Source of the DNA: Carnegiea gigantea
Lineage: Eukaryota > Streptophyta > Magnoliopsida > Caryophyllales > Cactaceae
Length of the DNA stretch: 64,000 nt
Assembly (NCBI GenBank): GCA_029747015.1
Contig: JAKOGI010002476.1
Coordinates: forward strand, 1-64,000
Direction of reading: 5' to 3'
The notes beneath the pieces are model-generated. The model ran no database searches. It saw only the letters and a list, made by a program, of their open reading frames with translations, and was not told where the DNA came from. A program made the position numbers and the translations under genes. This document shows, in pieces, positions 49,324 through 60,330 of this stretch (position 1 is the stretch's first letter; each line of letters begins with the position of its first letter).

Positions 49324-51143
49324 ATGAGTACACCACATGGCATGCTTGAGGGACAATCCATAACTCGACCACCATACTTTAATGATCAACATTATAGTTA
49401 ATGGAAGAATAGAATGGAAAACTACATTCAAGTTGAGGACTACGAGTTATGGATGCTTATCAAGAGTGGGCATCTCATTCCCACAAAAGTAATCGAAGAT
49501 GGAAGCAAAGTTCACAAAAAGCCTGAAGAGTTCAATTCCGAAGACTTCAAGATGATGGAGAAAAACGCCAAAGCCAAAAAACTCTTGTATTTTGGTCTTG
49601 CACTGGATGAGTACACTCGCATTTCTGAGTGCGAGTCAGCCAAGGACATATGGGACGCCCTTCAAGTAGCTCATGAAGGCACAAATCAAGTGAAGCAATC
49701 ATGCATTGAGCTACTTATGAGAAAATACGAATTGTTTGAAATGGGTGATCGTGAAACGATGATGGATATGTATACCCATTTCACCCATATAACAAATGAG
49801 TTAAAGTTATTAGGAAAGTCCTCAACACTGAAGAGTTGGTGAGGAAGATCCTAAGGTTTTTACCTCATTCTTGGGAAGTCAAAGTCATGACTATTCAAGA
49901 AGCCAAGGACTTGAAAAAGATTACCTTGGATGAGCCTATTGGCAATCTCCCAACCTATGAGCTTAGGAGGAATTCTCAACAAAAAGAGGAGACCAAGAAG
50001 GACCGAGGAATTGCTCTAAAAGTCATGGAGGAGGATAGCTCGAATCTTGATGATGAAGAAATGGCTATGATCACCCAAAAATTTAAGAAGTTTTTCAAGA
50101 AGGCCAAGGAAAATGCTAAGAAGAAAAACTTCAGCAAGTCGAGGAACAATGATAGAGAACAGTTTTCAAGTTGTTTCAAATGTGGTAAGCTTGATCACAT
50201 TGTGAAAAACTGCCCATTGCTGAAAGAGGAACAAGAGCCTGAACAGTCTAGGAAACAGGGTAGAAAACAGGGCAGAAAACAGGTTGAAAACAGTTCAGCC
50301 AGGCGTTTCTCAAAGGCAATGCTTGCGGCTTGGGGTGATTCTACCGAGGACGAGGAAGGGACTGAAGAAGAAGATGCTGCTATAACTCTTATGGCCAGAA
50401 GTGACTCTGATTCAGATGATGAGTCTCTAGACAGCTTAGCTCAACTTAAGGATAAGGTACGTGGTCTAAATAAAGCAAAACTTGAAGAGTTATTATTCAC
50501 CTTGATGGATGAGTGTGATGTTGTTAATTTTAAAAATTGCATGTTAAAGGATGCATGTTCTAAGTTAAAAAGGGATATTAGAGAATTAGAGCATGAAAAC
50601 AAAATCCTTAAAAGTGAAAAAATTCAAATTGATATGAAGAATATTGTTTTGCATGAAGACCTCAATAAGTCCAAAGAGACCTTAAGTATGAAAGAAGAAG
50701 CTTTTGCTACTGACTTCACTAATCTTGAAAATGAGTCCCTTGAACTGAAACAGAAGGTTGAATCCCTGCTTATTGAGAACAGTAAATTGTTTGAAAAATT
50801 AAAACAAGTAGAATCAGACCTTACTGCAAACAGGCGCTGGAACAGGTCCTCACAGGCACTGAATTGGCTGAACACTCACTTTAACCGAGGCAAAAGAGGA
50901 TTAGGATTTGTGACTAAGTGCACCGTTTACCCTGTTAATAGAAAATATGTAGGATTACCTAAAAATATTATTTGTTTTCATTGTGGTAAAACGGGGCATT
51001 ATCAGTATACTTGTCCTATAAGAAGGTATGCCATGGAAAAGAACTTGATTCATATAAAACAAATATGGGTTAGAAAAGATGAGATTTGCACGTCTAAAAG
51101 AATGGGACCCAAGTGGATCTGGGTTCTCAAAACTAACCCCTAA
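49324..51143 (+). pseudogene. SIRE-like Copia gag
   Basis: Start ATG at 49324 (MSTPHGMLEGQSITRPPYF). TAA at 49399 replaces the aromatic residue before WKNRMENYI. UBN2 gag domain to about 49815, where one base is gained or lost (LGK|VLNTEELVRKIL); the frame then continues from 49836 to 51143. Two CCHC knuckles are present: CFKCGKLDHIVKNC (about 50173-50214) and CFHCGKTGHYQYTC near 50970, separated by a long acidic and coiled-coil region with a run of GRKQGRKQ. The second knuckle far downstream is a SIRE trait. Ends with TAA at 51141, in frame with pol. Confidence 0.88.
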
Positions 51144-54100
51144 TTTATCTTGTAGGCTAAAGTGAGGGGGAACAACCGAGCAAACAACTCAACAAACAAC
51201 CACTTGTGGTATGTGGATAGCGGTTGTTCACGGCATATGACTGGTGAAAAATCAAACTTCCTCTCACTTACATCCTCTAATGGAGGGAGTGTGGCATTTG
51301 AAAACGGCAACTCAGGGACAATTGTCGGTATAGGTAAGATAGGTGAGTCACTCCCCTATTCAATTGACAATGTATATCTGGTAGATGGTTTACAACATAA
51401 TCTACTCAGCGTGTCCCAACTGTGTGATAAAGATAACCTAGTGGTGTTTTCTTCAAAACAATGCTTGGTTGTTAATATCAACACAGGAGATGTTGTGTTG
51501 AGGGGGAAGCGACACAAAAATATGTATAAAGTAAGTATTCTCTCACTTCCCCAAAACAATCTGACTTGTTTAAGTGCTTTAAATAATGATGTTATGCTTT
51601 GATACAAGAGACTAGGTCATGCAAGTCTCTCACTCTTGAATAAACTTGTTACTAAAGACCTAGTAGTCGGCCTACCTTCCATCAAATTCAATGACGACAA
51701 GGTATGTGACGCTTGTGCGAGAGGTAAATAAGTCAAAACTTCTTTTAAATTGAAAAACTGTGTTAGCACTACCCGATCTCTTGAGATGCTACATGTGGAT
51801 TTGTGTGGTCCTATGAGGATCATAAGTCGAGGTGGGAAGAGGTATGTACTTGTGATAGTGGATGATTACTCTTGTTTCACATGGACCTTATTTTTGGCTT
51901 CTAAAGATAAAACATTTAAAAAATTTCTTGCGTTTCTTAAAAAGGATGAAAAGAGAGTAGGACACTCATTGGTTTGTCTAAGGTCTGATCATGGTACAGA
52001 ATTTAAAAATTCAAGCTTTATTGACTATTGTAAGGAGCATGGTGTTGATAATAACTTTTCAGCCCCAAGAACACCCCAGCAGAACGGGGTGGTAGAGCGA
52101 AAAAATCGTACTCTAGAAGACATGACTAGAACAATGCTTGTTGCTGGTGGTCTTCCTAGAAACTTTTGGGCCGAAGCCTTGAACACATCGTGTTACATTA
52201 TAAATAGATGCATGATCAGACCCATTCTAAACAAAACTCCTTATGAGCTTCTCAAGGATAGAAAACCCAATATTACGCACTTAAGAGTATTTGGTTGTAA
52301 ATGTTTTGTGTATAATAATGGGAAGGATGCCTTAGGAAAATTTGATCTAAGGAGTGATGAGGCGATATTTCTTGGTTACTCCTCACACACTAAAGCATAC
52401 AAAGTGTTTAATAAACAAACCTTATGTGTTGAGGAGAGTGTGCATGTGTTATTTGATGAAACTAACTCTCTTGTTGAGCATGATGCACAGGATGCAAAGT
52501 TTGAACTGGGCCTAGCTAGAAAAGACTCATTGCTCACACATGAGATAGGTAAGAGTTCCAAGGGTGGAACAGAACCAGGAGCTGTTTCCTTGGAAGGAGG
52601 GCAAGGTCCGAATCAGACAGGGGGAATCACTGCTAAACCCAGTTTGGATCAAAACCAGCCTAAATCTTCCAGAACTGGCTCAGAAACAGGCTCCAGAACA
52701 GGCTCAGAAACAATTTCTGAACCGGTTTCGCCGAGTATTCCAGTAAGAGTAGAAAGCGTGTCTGTGGACCCCCTTACTCCACGACCATGGAAGCATCAAA
52801 GTTCGCACCCCCTTGATCAAATTCTGTCTGACATTAATACAGGAGTGCAAACTAGATCCAAGCGTAAAAATTTCTGTGCTTTTTATGCTTTTCTCTCTAA
52901 TATTAAGCCTAAAATTGTTAATGAAGCTCTTGCAGATTCAGATTGAGTTACAGTAATGCAAGAGGAGCTTTATCTGTTTGAAAGGAACAAGGTGTGGCAT
53001 CTTGTACCTCAGCCGGAAGACAAATCAATCATTGGCACCAAGTGGGTGTTCCGAAACAAGCTTGATGAGTTCGGAACAGTCACCAGGAATAAGGCCCGGC
53101 TGGTGGTTCAAGGCTACAACCAAGAAGAAGGCATTGATTATGAAGAAACCTTTGCACTTGTTGCAAGGATTGAGGTCATTCGAATCTTGATAGCTTTTGC
53201 AGCCCACATGGAGATCAAACTCTATCAGATGGATGTCAAAAGTGAATTCCTCAACGGATACCTTAAAGAGGAGGTGTATGTGATGCAACCCCTTGGTTTT
53301 GAAAGTAAAGTACTTCCTAACTATGTTTTTAAACTTGACAAAGTGCTTTATGGTTTAAAACAAGCTCCTAGAGTTTGGTATGAACGTTTGTCAAACTTTT
53401 TATTGAAAAATGGTTTTAGAAGAGGCAAGGTTGATAATACCTTGTTTCTAAAATCTAAGGGGGAACATTTGTTAATTGTCCAAGTATTTATCGATGATAT
53501 TATATTTGGTGCAACACACAATGATTTATGTGAAGAGTTTTCAAAAATGATGAGGAGTGAGTTTGAAATGAGCATGATAGGTGAGCTTAATTTTTTCTTA
53601 GGCTTGCAAATCAAGCAAACTTCAAATGGCACCATGATACATCAACAAAAATATGTCAAGGAATTACTTAAGCGATTTGGAATGGAATCGACTAAGCCCA
53701 TTGATACTCCCATCTCTCCTTCAACCAGATTAGTAATGAATGATGGGAGTCCCTCGGTTGAGGAGAAATCCTATAGGGGCATGATAGGGTCGCTTCTTTA
53801 CCTAACTGCTAGTAGACCTGATATTGTTTTCAGTGTTGGTTTGTGTGTCCGTTTTCAATCTAAGCCTAAAGAATCACATTTAAAGGCTGTTAAACGTATT
53901 CTTAGATATCTAAAACATACACCTGATTTGGCTTTATGGTATCTAAAGGATGCAACTTTGACCTTGTTGGATATGCTAATGCTGATTATGCAAGTTTCTT
54001 GGTTGATAGAAAAAGCACCTCAGGTATGGCTTATTTTCTTGGACCCTGTTCGGTATCTTGGGCAACCAAGAAACAACACTCAGTTGTCATGTCCAAAGTA

Positions 54101-54430
54101 GAAGCTGAATATATTGCAGCTGCTTCTTGTTGTGCTCAACTATTATGGATAAGGCAACAATTCAAAGATTTTTGTGTTGACACGGGATGCATTCCCATAT
54201 TTTGTGATAATACAAGTGCAATTAATATTTTCAAAAACCCTTGTCAACATAAAAGGACTAAACATATTGACATTCGTCATCATTTTTTGAGAGACAATGT
54301 TAAAAAAGGCTTGGTTTCAATGAATTTCGGTACCACTAATAAACAAATTGCTGATATTTTCACCAAGCTACTGAATAGAGAACAGTTTGAGAAGAATAGA
54401 TTGGAACTGGGTCTGATTAAAATGACTTGA
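51144..54430 (+). pseudogene. SIRE-like Copia pol (PR-INT-RT-RNase H)
   Basis: Order of domains is that of Ty1/Copia. Protease LWYVDSGCSRHMTG (about 51207); integrase zinc region YKRLGHASLSLL ... CDACARG (the first His is now Tyr); integrase core with LEMLHVDLCGP, LRSDHGTEF and NGVVERKNRTLE supplying D, D and E; RT with [22 protein letters not shown] and [10 protein letters not shown]; RNase H with [27 protein letters not shown] and TKHIDIRHHF. In-frame stops at 51600 (TGA), 51729 (TAA) and 52944 (TGA) sit where Trp, Gln and Trp are expected; a frame change occurs near 53940. It once copied and integrated the element; it cannot now make a full product. Confidence 0.92.
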
Positions 54431-54880
54431 GAATGCCTAATTAACCCCCAATGCTCGTCTAGTTAAAGGGCTTTTCAAATTAAACCTGTTAAAATTATTG
54501 GTTGCAGTCAAACTTGGTGCTATATTTAGCACATGTGTGGAATACAGCTTGTTGACACTTGTTGAGGTCTGATTATATTTCCCTTATTGTTCCATGTTAC
54601 TGAATAACTGATCGCAGAAACATGCACCAAGAACAGGTATGACCACTGTTTGTCACTTTGTGCGAATCAGGTAGTTAATTTCGTTGTTGAGAATTTTTTT
54701 TGAAACGTGCATGGCTGGGAGACTTAATGCTTCTCTTTTTCGGTTGAAAGCCAGTTGACCCCTTAACTCCCTTGCCGGCTCACGTTGCTCATCAGCCACC
54801 AAATATCTCTCTCAATCTCCCTCTCTCACTCAAACCAAAACCCTAATCTCTTAGAAAACCCAAGCTTCTCTTCACCATCA
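54431..54880. other. Spacer between pol and the third ORF
   Basis: Non-coding sequence after the pol stop; SIRE elements have such a gap before the additional ORF. No polypurine tract identified. Confidence 0.5.
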
Positions 54881-56605
54881 ATGGCGAACTCCGGCAGTAG
54901 TTTCTTCGCCTCTGAGAAACGCAGCACCACCACCTCTCGATCTCCGGTCTCGAAGCGCACGCGCATGGCGTCTCTGCCAACACCACATCTCTGCCCTTGT
55001 CGGCGGCTGCAGCACCAGTACCACTCAGAGGTACGGGGTTCAATTCTCTACCCCCTTTGCCTATTTACTCTACAATTTTTGGTTTTTTGAAGCGTCTAGA
55101 CTTGCGAACAGTGGGGCTGAAATTGGGTGATGTTCCTCTTGTATTTGGATGGAATTTGGTATTATTCGACCCTAACGTGGAATCTACTGGGTCTAAGGGT
55201 GTTCTTGAAACTAATACGGGTCAAGCTGTGTCTGATGATGTTCTTGAAGTAGATACGGAACGATCAGGGTCTGAACCTGTTCCTGAATTGGGTAAAGCCC
55301 GAACGGGGTCTGCACCCATTTTCTTTGACAGAATGGATGACCCCATCATTAATTTAGATCGAGTGGAAGACCTTGAGGAGACTAACAGTGATGGATCCGA
55401 TTCAACCATACAGGTTCTCCAACCGCAGCCCTTCCAGAAAACTAGACCGGATGAATGGGGGCCTAGACGTTTGTTTAAAACCACCACTTCCAAACCTGTT
55501 TCCACACCTGTTCGTAGACCTCGAACCCGCAGTTCTGATTCACTCTCTGGTTCTTCTCAGCCAAAACAAGTACCTCAACCTTCTATTACAAAAGCCTCTG
55601 CTAAACCTACCAAAGAATCTACCCAGTCCCCATCAGAAAAAACCCAGAACACCCAAACCAAAAGGAAAGCTGTTTCAGAACAAGTACCAGAACAGGTGCT
55701 TGAAACTGACGAGATTGCTTCCAAACAGGTGCCTGCCTCTGCTCCATCGGTGAAGCCTTCCTCAAAAAGAGCCTCATCAAAGAGAAAGGCTGCTTTCCAA
55801 CAGGTGCCCATAGAAGCAAAGTCTGATGAACCCAAATCCAAGAAAGTCAAAACAACCATAACCACAGTAGCCAAAGTTGCCCATTTTCTCCAAAGGAGTG
55901 TGGTACGGGGCAAAATTATAAAAGTTGCTTATGTTCAGGATCAGGGTCTGGAGATGTTCTTGGACAAACTTACAGCCCAGGTTGGTTAAACCTCTTTGCG
56001 AACACTCAGAGAGGTGTTTAGTACCTGATTTAGCAGAATTCTATGCCAACTGTGATGTCACCAATGGTGTGGTGACAAGTATGGTCAATGGGAAAAGATT
56101 GCGGTTCAATGCTAAGGAATTGGGAGAAATCCTAGGAATTCCTACTGAGGGCTTTGGGGTGTATGTGAGGGAAAACAAGACAGTACTCGGAGCTGAAAGA
56201 TTGCTCAAATTGACTCAAAGATTGAGTCAACAACTAGGGTTGAAAACACCCAGGTCAATCAAGAAAGGGGAGATGACACCTTGTCACCGGTTACTCTTCT
56301 GGTTTATCATCAAAAACATCATCCCCCGGGGCCAAGGGCGTAACCTTGCAGATGCAATGGATCAGTGCCTTACCGATCTTCTGGACCGGAGAGAGCAGAT
56401 CAACCTACCAGCCATCATGATTAGTCATATCTCCCGCATTGCAAACACGGCTAGAGAACATGACCTGGGGTATAGTTTTCTCCTGACTTCGGTATTTGAG
56501 CACTTTGGGATTTTTTTACAGAAGGAGGTTGTTCAATCTGAAATTGTTACATTTTTTTATACCCTTTATTATCTAATAATTGCTCAAAATAAATTGTTAA
56601 TTTAG
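54881..56605 (+). pseudogene. Third ORF of SIRE-like element (env position), plant transposon protein domain
   Basis: The start ATG at 54881 (MANSGSSFFASEKRS) shifts frame near 54995 (continuing SAAAAPVPLRGTG to 55989), and again near 55985 where GLEMFLDKLTAQ is followed by the rest in another frame. The N-terminal half is Ser/Pro/Lys-rich, with repeated QVPEQVLE and KRKA motifs, and looks disordered. The second half (56020-56540) has LAEFYANCDVTNGVVTSMVN and AKELGEILGIPTEGFGVYV, the pattern of the 'putative plant transposon protein' domain (PF20167 as I recall). It lies where SIRE elements carry an env-like gene, but I see no clear signal peptide or transmembrane anchor. Its 3' end is interrupted at about 56545. 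Confidence 0.7.
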
Positions 56606-57718
56606 AATTTTAACATTGATTTTATTTGTTTTGTAGGAATTTGAGACATTTGAAGAAAAAAATAAATTGCTTGGAAAAAAAGAAGAGAAAGTTGACTCAA
56701 AATCGGATTAGGTCATAACAAGCAATTGATTGAGAAAAGAAGCATAGGAATCAGCCCAGTTGTAGCAGCCCGGCCCCTCCTCTTCTTTTCCCTCTTTTCT
56801 TTTTCTTCTTTTGGGCTCGGCTCCCCCCTCCTTTCAAGGTCCGAATGCATGCTTCCCCTTCTTTCTTTCTCTCTTCCCGGCAGGCCCGGTTCTTTTCCCC
56901 TTTCCAGCCCAGCCTCCCTCTCTTTCTTTCATTTATCAGTCACATGCCAGGCATGTGACGGGTTCCCCCTCCCCTTCTTCTTCCTCTTCATCTATCCCAC
57001 GAAGAACAGAGCACCATGACAGGCACTCTTTGTCTGCCTTCCCACCATAACCCTTATTCATTCTCTCTCTCCTCATTCATACCATCATTACTCATCATCT
57101 TCAGTGGACTGTTTCAAGCATCTGAAAGGGCGAAAGTTGGTGTTTTTGAGAGCCTCAAATGGCCGGGTCGAGCAACACGAAAAGGGGAGGTCTAAAACAG
57201 AGGAGGAGCAGTAAAAAAAAAGAAAATTAGCATAGTGTAGACGAGCATAGCATTAGAGAGTAGTTTTAGGTCTTATTCTTCGTTTCGATTGTATTGTCTT
57301 CAAATTCCCAACTCAGTTTCAGATCTAGAAGGATTATGCTTTGAATTATTGTCATTCAATTCGGGTTTATGTTGTCCAAGCATTGGCAGATTGTTCTTGT
57401 TCAAAGATGCTTCAGCTTTAATCTTCCCCTGTTCGTCTGTTTTGCTTCTCGAATGCCACTGCTGAGTAAGATAGATTGAGACAATCTTACAGCTAAGTGT
57501 TGATGTCTCACCCTATTTGCAGTTTGGTTCTTCTTTCCTTGGTATTGCTCTCTGTTTTATAAATGAGTTAGTGGTTGGTAATTAGCTTTCTGTTTCCTTG
57601 TATTAATTTTGATTTTAGGTTAACATATACAACTTAGTAATCAATTTCACAACCATCTCTGAGGATCGACACCCGTAATTACTATAACGAAAACCGTATA
57701 CTTGCGGGAATCACAACA
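56545..57718 (+). mobile_element. 5' LTR of Athila-like Gypsy element
   Basis: The right border is firm: it ends GGGAATCACAACA, followed two bases later by AAGTTTTTGGCGCC. The left border is uncertain: TGTTACATTT at 56545, where the SIRE third-ORF protein pattern stops, or a later TG such as 56760 (TGTAGCAGCCC). The second LTR lies outside the window, so this cannot be settled here. Pyrimidine-rich stretches (56780-56990) and short ORFs within them are non-coding. Confidence 0.6.
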
Positions 57719-57724
57719 AGTTTT

Positions 57725-57742
57725 TGGCGCCGTTGTTGGGGA
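57725..57742 (+). other. Athila-type primer-binding site
   Basis: TGGCGCCGTTGTTGGGGA differs slightly from the TGGCGCCGTTGCCGGGGA motif usual in Athila/Tat elements (tRNA-Asp type). It fixes the 5' LTR end. Confidence 0.85.
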
Positions 57743-58536
57743 TGAATTGTGAAATTAGGTTGCCTTGAGTCGTAGTTTAATTTTTAGAGTCGTTCGTGTC
57801 GTTTTTGTTTTAATTTTAGAGTTGTGATTTTTAGTTTAGTGGAGTCGTTAATTTAGTTTAGAATTTAGTTAGTATTTTGATCTTTGATTTTGTCAAGATT
57901 AGTTTTATTTTTAGAGTTTATTGTTGCTGAAAAAACAGTACTAATTAGTTTGGTTTTTGTGCAGCCAAAAAAAATATAATCAAAGCAGAACTGATCTAGA
58001 GAAAAAATTCAGTGCAGATTTCTTTTCCTAAATTCAACATTCTGTTCGAATTTTCTGGGAAATTCTGGTGTGATTTTTGCTGTTTTAATATTTTTCCTAG
58101 ATTCAGAATAATTTTTAGGGTGTGTGTGAATTTTTCTGGAATTTTTGGAGCTGTCATGATTTTTCTGTGAATTTCAGAATTAATTTTCTGTTTGCATTTT
58201 TTCTGCACTAATCAGGGACAGAAAAAATTCGAGAAAAATTATATTTGTGTCCTTTGTGATTGTGTGGATTTTTCTGTATATTTAGTTTTAATTTTAGGAG
58301 TCTTAATTTTTGTTTTAATTTTATTCTTAGAATTAGGATATTTAGGTGTAGTTTTATTTCCTATTTTCTTTTAGTTTCTTTGTGTTTGTGCTTTTGATTT
58401 TTGTTTTGTTTATTTCCTGTTTTAATAGTGCTTTAAGTTTTATCATTCATTTTGATGTTTTGTGATTGAAAAGAAAAAAAAAAAAAAAAGAGCAAAAAAA
58501 AAAAAAATGAACCTTTGGTGAGGGTGTGGGATTTAT
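57743..58536 (+). other. Untranslated leader of the Athila-like element
   Basis: T-rich, non-coding leader with an oligo-A tract (58470-58506) just before gag. Long leaders are usual for this lineage. No structure recognised. Confidence 0.6.
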
Positions 58537-60330
58537 ATGACTGGTTGGGTTAGAAATCCTGAAAATCATAGACTTTTTAGAATTGAACCCAACCCTGACT
58601 TAGAACCCGAACCTGAACCCAAGCTTGAATTAGAAGAAATGGCACAAGAAAGACCTTTGAGTGAGATTTTCTACCCTCCTAGGACTGCTTTGCCTTCTTG
58701 CTTCACTATACCTGACCTTGGACCCAATGTGACCTTCGAATTAAGACCTCACTATACCCAAATGCTCCCTAAATTCACTGGCTTAGAGGATGCTTATTTG
58801 TTTTTGAGGGAATTCGAAGAAGTCTGTTCTATGATGCATTTTCCTAATATTCCCATTGATGTTGTGCGAATGAAATTAATTCCTTTTACTTTGAAAGATT
58901 CTGCTAAACGTTGGATGTATGGCTTGGCTGCTAATTCTGTAACTTCTTGGAATGATTTTGTGAAATTGTTCTTAAGAAAATATTTTTCTAATGCCAAGAC
59001 TGTTAAGCTAAGGAATGAGATTAATCAATTTGTGCAACTTGATAGGGAATCATTCTGAAAATATTTTGATAGGTTTAAGAATTTGTTGACCCAGTGTCCC
59101 CATCATGGTCTAGACCAGGCACGTTTATGCCAGATTGTTTATGAAGGACTTGACCAACAGACTAGGACTATGGTAGAGTCTATGTGCCAGGGTGGCTTTC
59201 TTTCTAAGAGCGCCACAGATGCTTGGGAATTTCTAGAGGACTTAGCTGAGAAAACTATGCAGTGAAAAACCACTCGGGATGACAGCTTAAGTTCTAGGAT
59301 TGTAAGGGGTGGGTTACATTCTATTTCTGATGTGAGTCACTTAGAGTATAAGGTTGCTGCTTTAGAAAACATGTTGAAGGGATTGACTCCACAAATGACT
59401 CAGTTACCCCATATTTCTTCAGCGTCTTGCTCTCATTGTCAGGCCTTAGATCATTCATTGAGTGCTTGTCCCTATTTTGCTCACCAGTTAGCAACTGGGC
59501 AAGAGCAAGCAAGTATGGTCTTTTAGAGACCTAAGAACGACCCTTTTTGTCCTTTTTACAATCCAGGGTAGAGAAATCACCCTAACTTCTCCTGGAGTAA
59601 TGGACCAAATGCTGCGGTTCCTAACTCCCAGTCCGTCTCTCACCCTTCTAGTTCCTTTCAGAGACCGGTTTTTCCAGGTGTACCTAATGCACCTAGACCT
59701 CCACCTCCTGTAGCTCAAGTTCAACCTCCTCCTGGTTATAGTGATATTGATAAAATGGAGAGGAGAATTAATAATAATGTGGAGAAAATGATTAATGCTA
59801 ACATGGAAAGAATGATAAGAATGATGACTGAACAGTTTTCCCAGTTAGCATCATCTTCTAGGGAGCCAGGTACTTTCCCAAGTCAGCCTGAGGTGAACCC
59901 TAAGGGTCACACCTCTTTATCTTCTGGTAACCCTAGTGAGTCTATAAGAAAAGTGAATGCAGTGATATCTCTCCGTTCTGGTCGAGAGATTGATAACCAG
60001 GTTAGAAGTTCCAATGAGCCCTGCAGGTATCCTCACCAATTCTTTGAGAAATCTTCTTCCTCTTCTTCACCGTCTGGCTCATCCAGTGAGTCAGGGGATG
60101 CTACTGATGGTGTCCCCAATGATTCTGATACTTCTCACCATCCTTTTGAGTCACCATCTAAAAAAGATGAGCTTGAAAAGAAAGACACCTCTGAGTCAGT
60201 TGACCATTCTCCTTCTAAGGGTCATTCTTCTTCTTCTTCTTCTCCTTCTTCTTCTGAAAAAGTCCATATGCCTTTGCCTCCTTTTCCCCATAGGCTTAAG
60301 AAGAAAGACAAGCCCATGTTGAGAAGATGA
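58537..60330 (+). pseudogene. Athila-like Gypsy gag
   Basis: Start ATG at 58537 gives MTGWVRNPENHRLFRIEPNP, then the Retrotrans_gag domain (LREFEEVCSMMHFPNIPID ... FTLKDSAKRWMYGL ... FLRKYFSNAKTVKLRNEI ... YEGLDQQTRTMVESMCQG). Frame is kept for 1.8 kb except for four stops: TGA at 59056, TGA at 59263, TAG at 59524 and TAG at 59569, at positions expected to be Trp, Trp, Gln and Trp. Each differs from the expected codon by one transition. A Cys/His-like CSHCQALDHSLSACPYF is at about 59430-59480. The C-terminal part is Ser-rich and low in complexity. One base is lost near 60315, where the frame passes to pol. Confidence 0.88.

Noticed and set aside
56726..57050. Ser/Phe/Pro-rich ORFs of 79-97 residues
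   Set aside because: They lie in the pyrimidine-rich LTR of the Athila-like element and have no motif.
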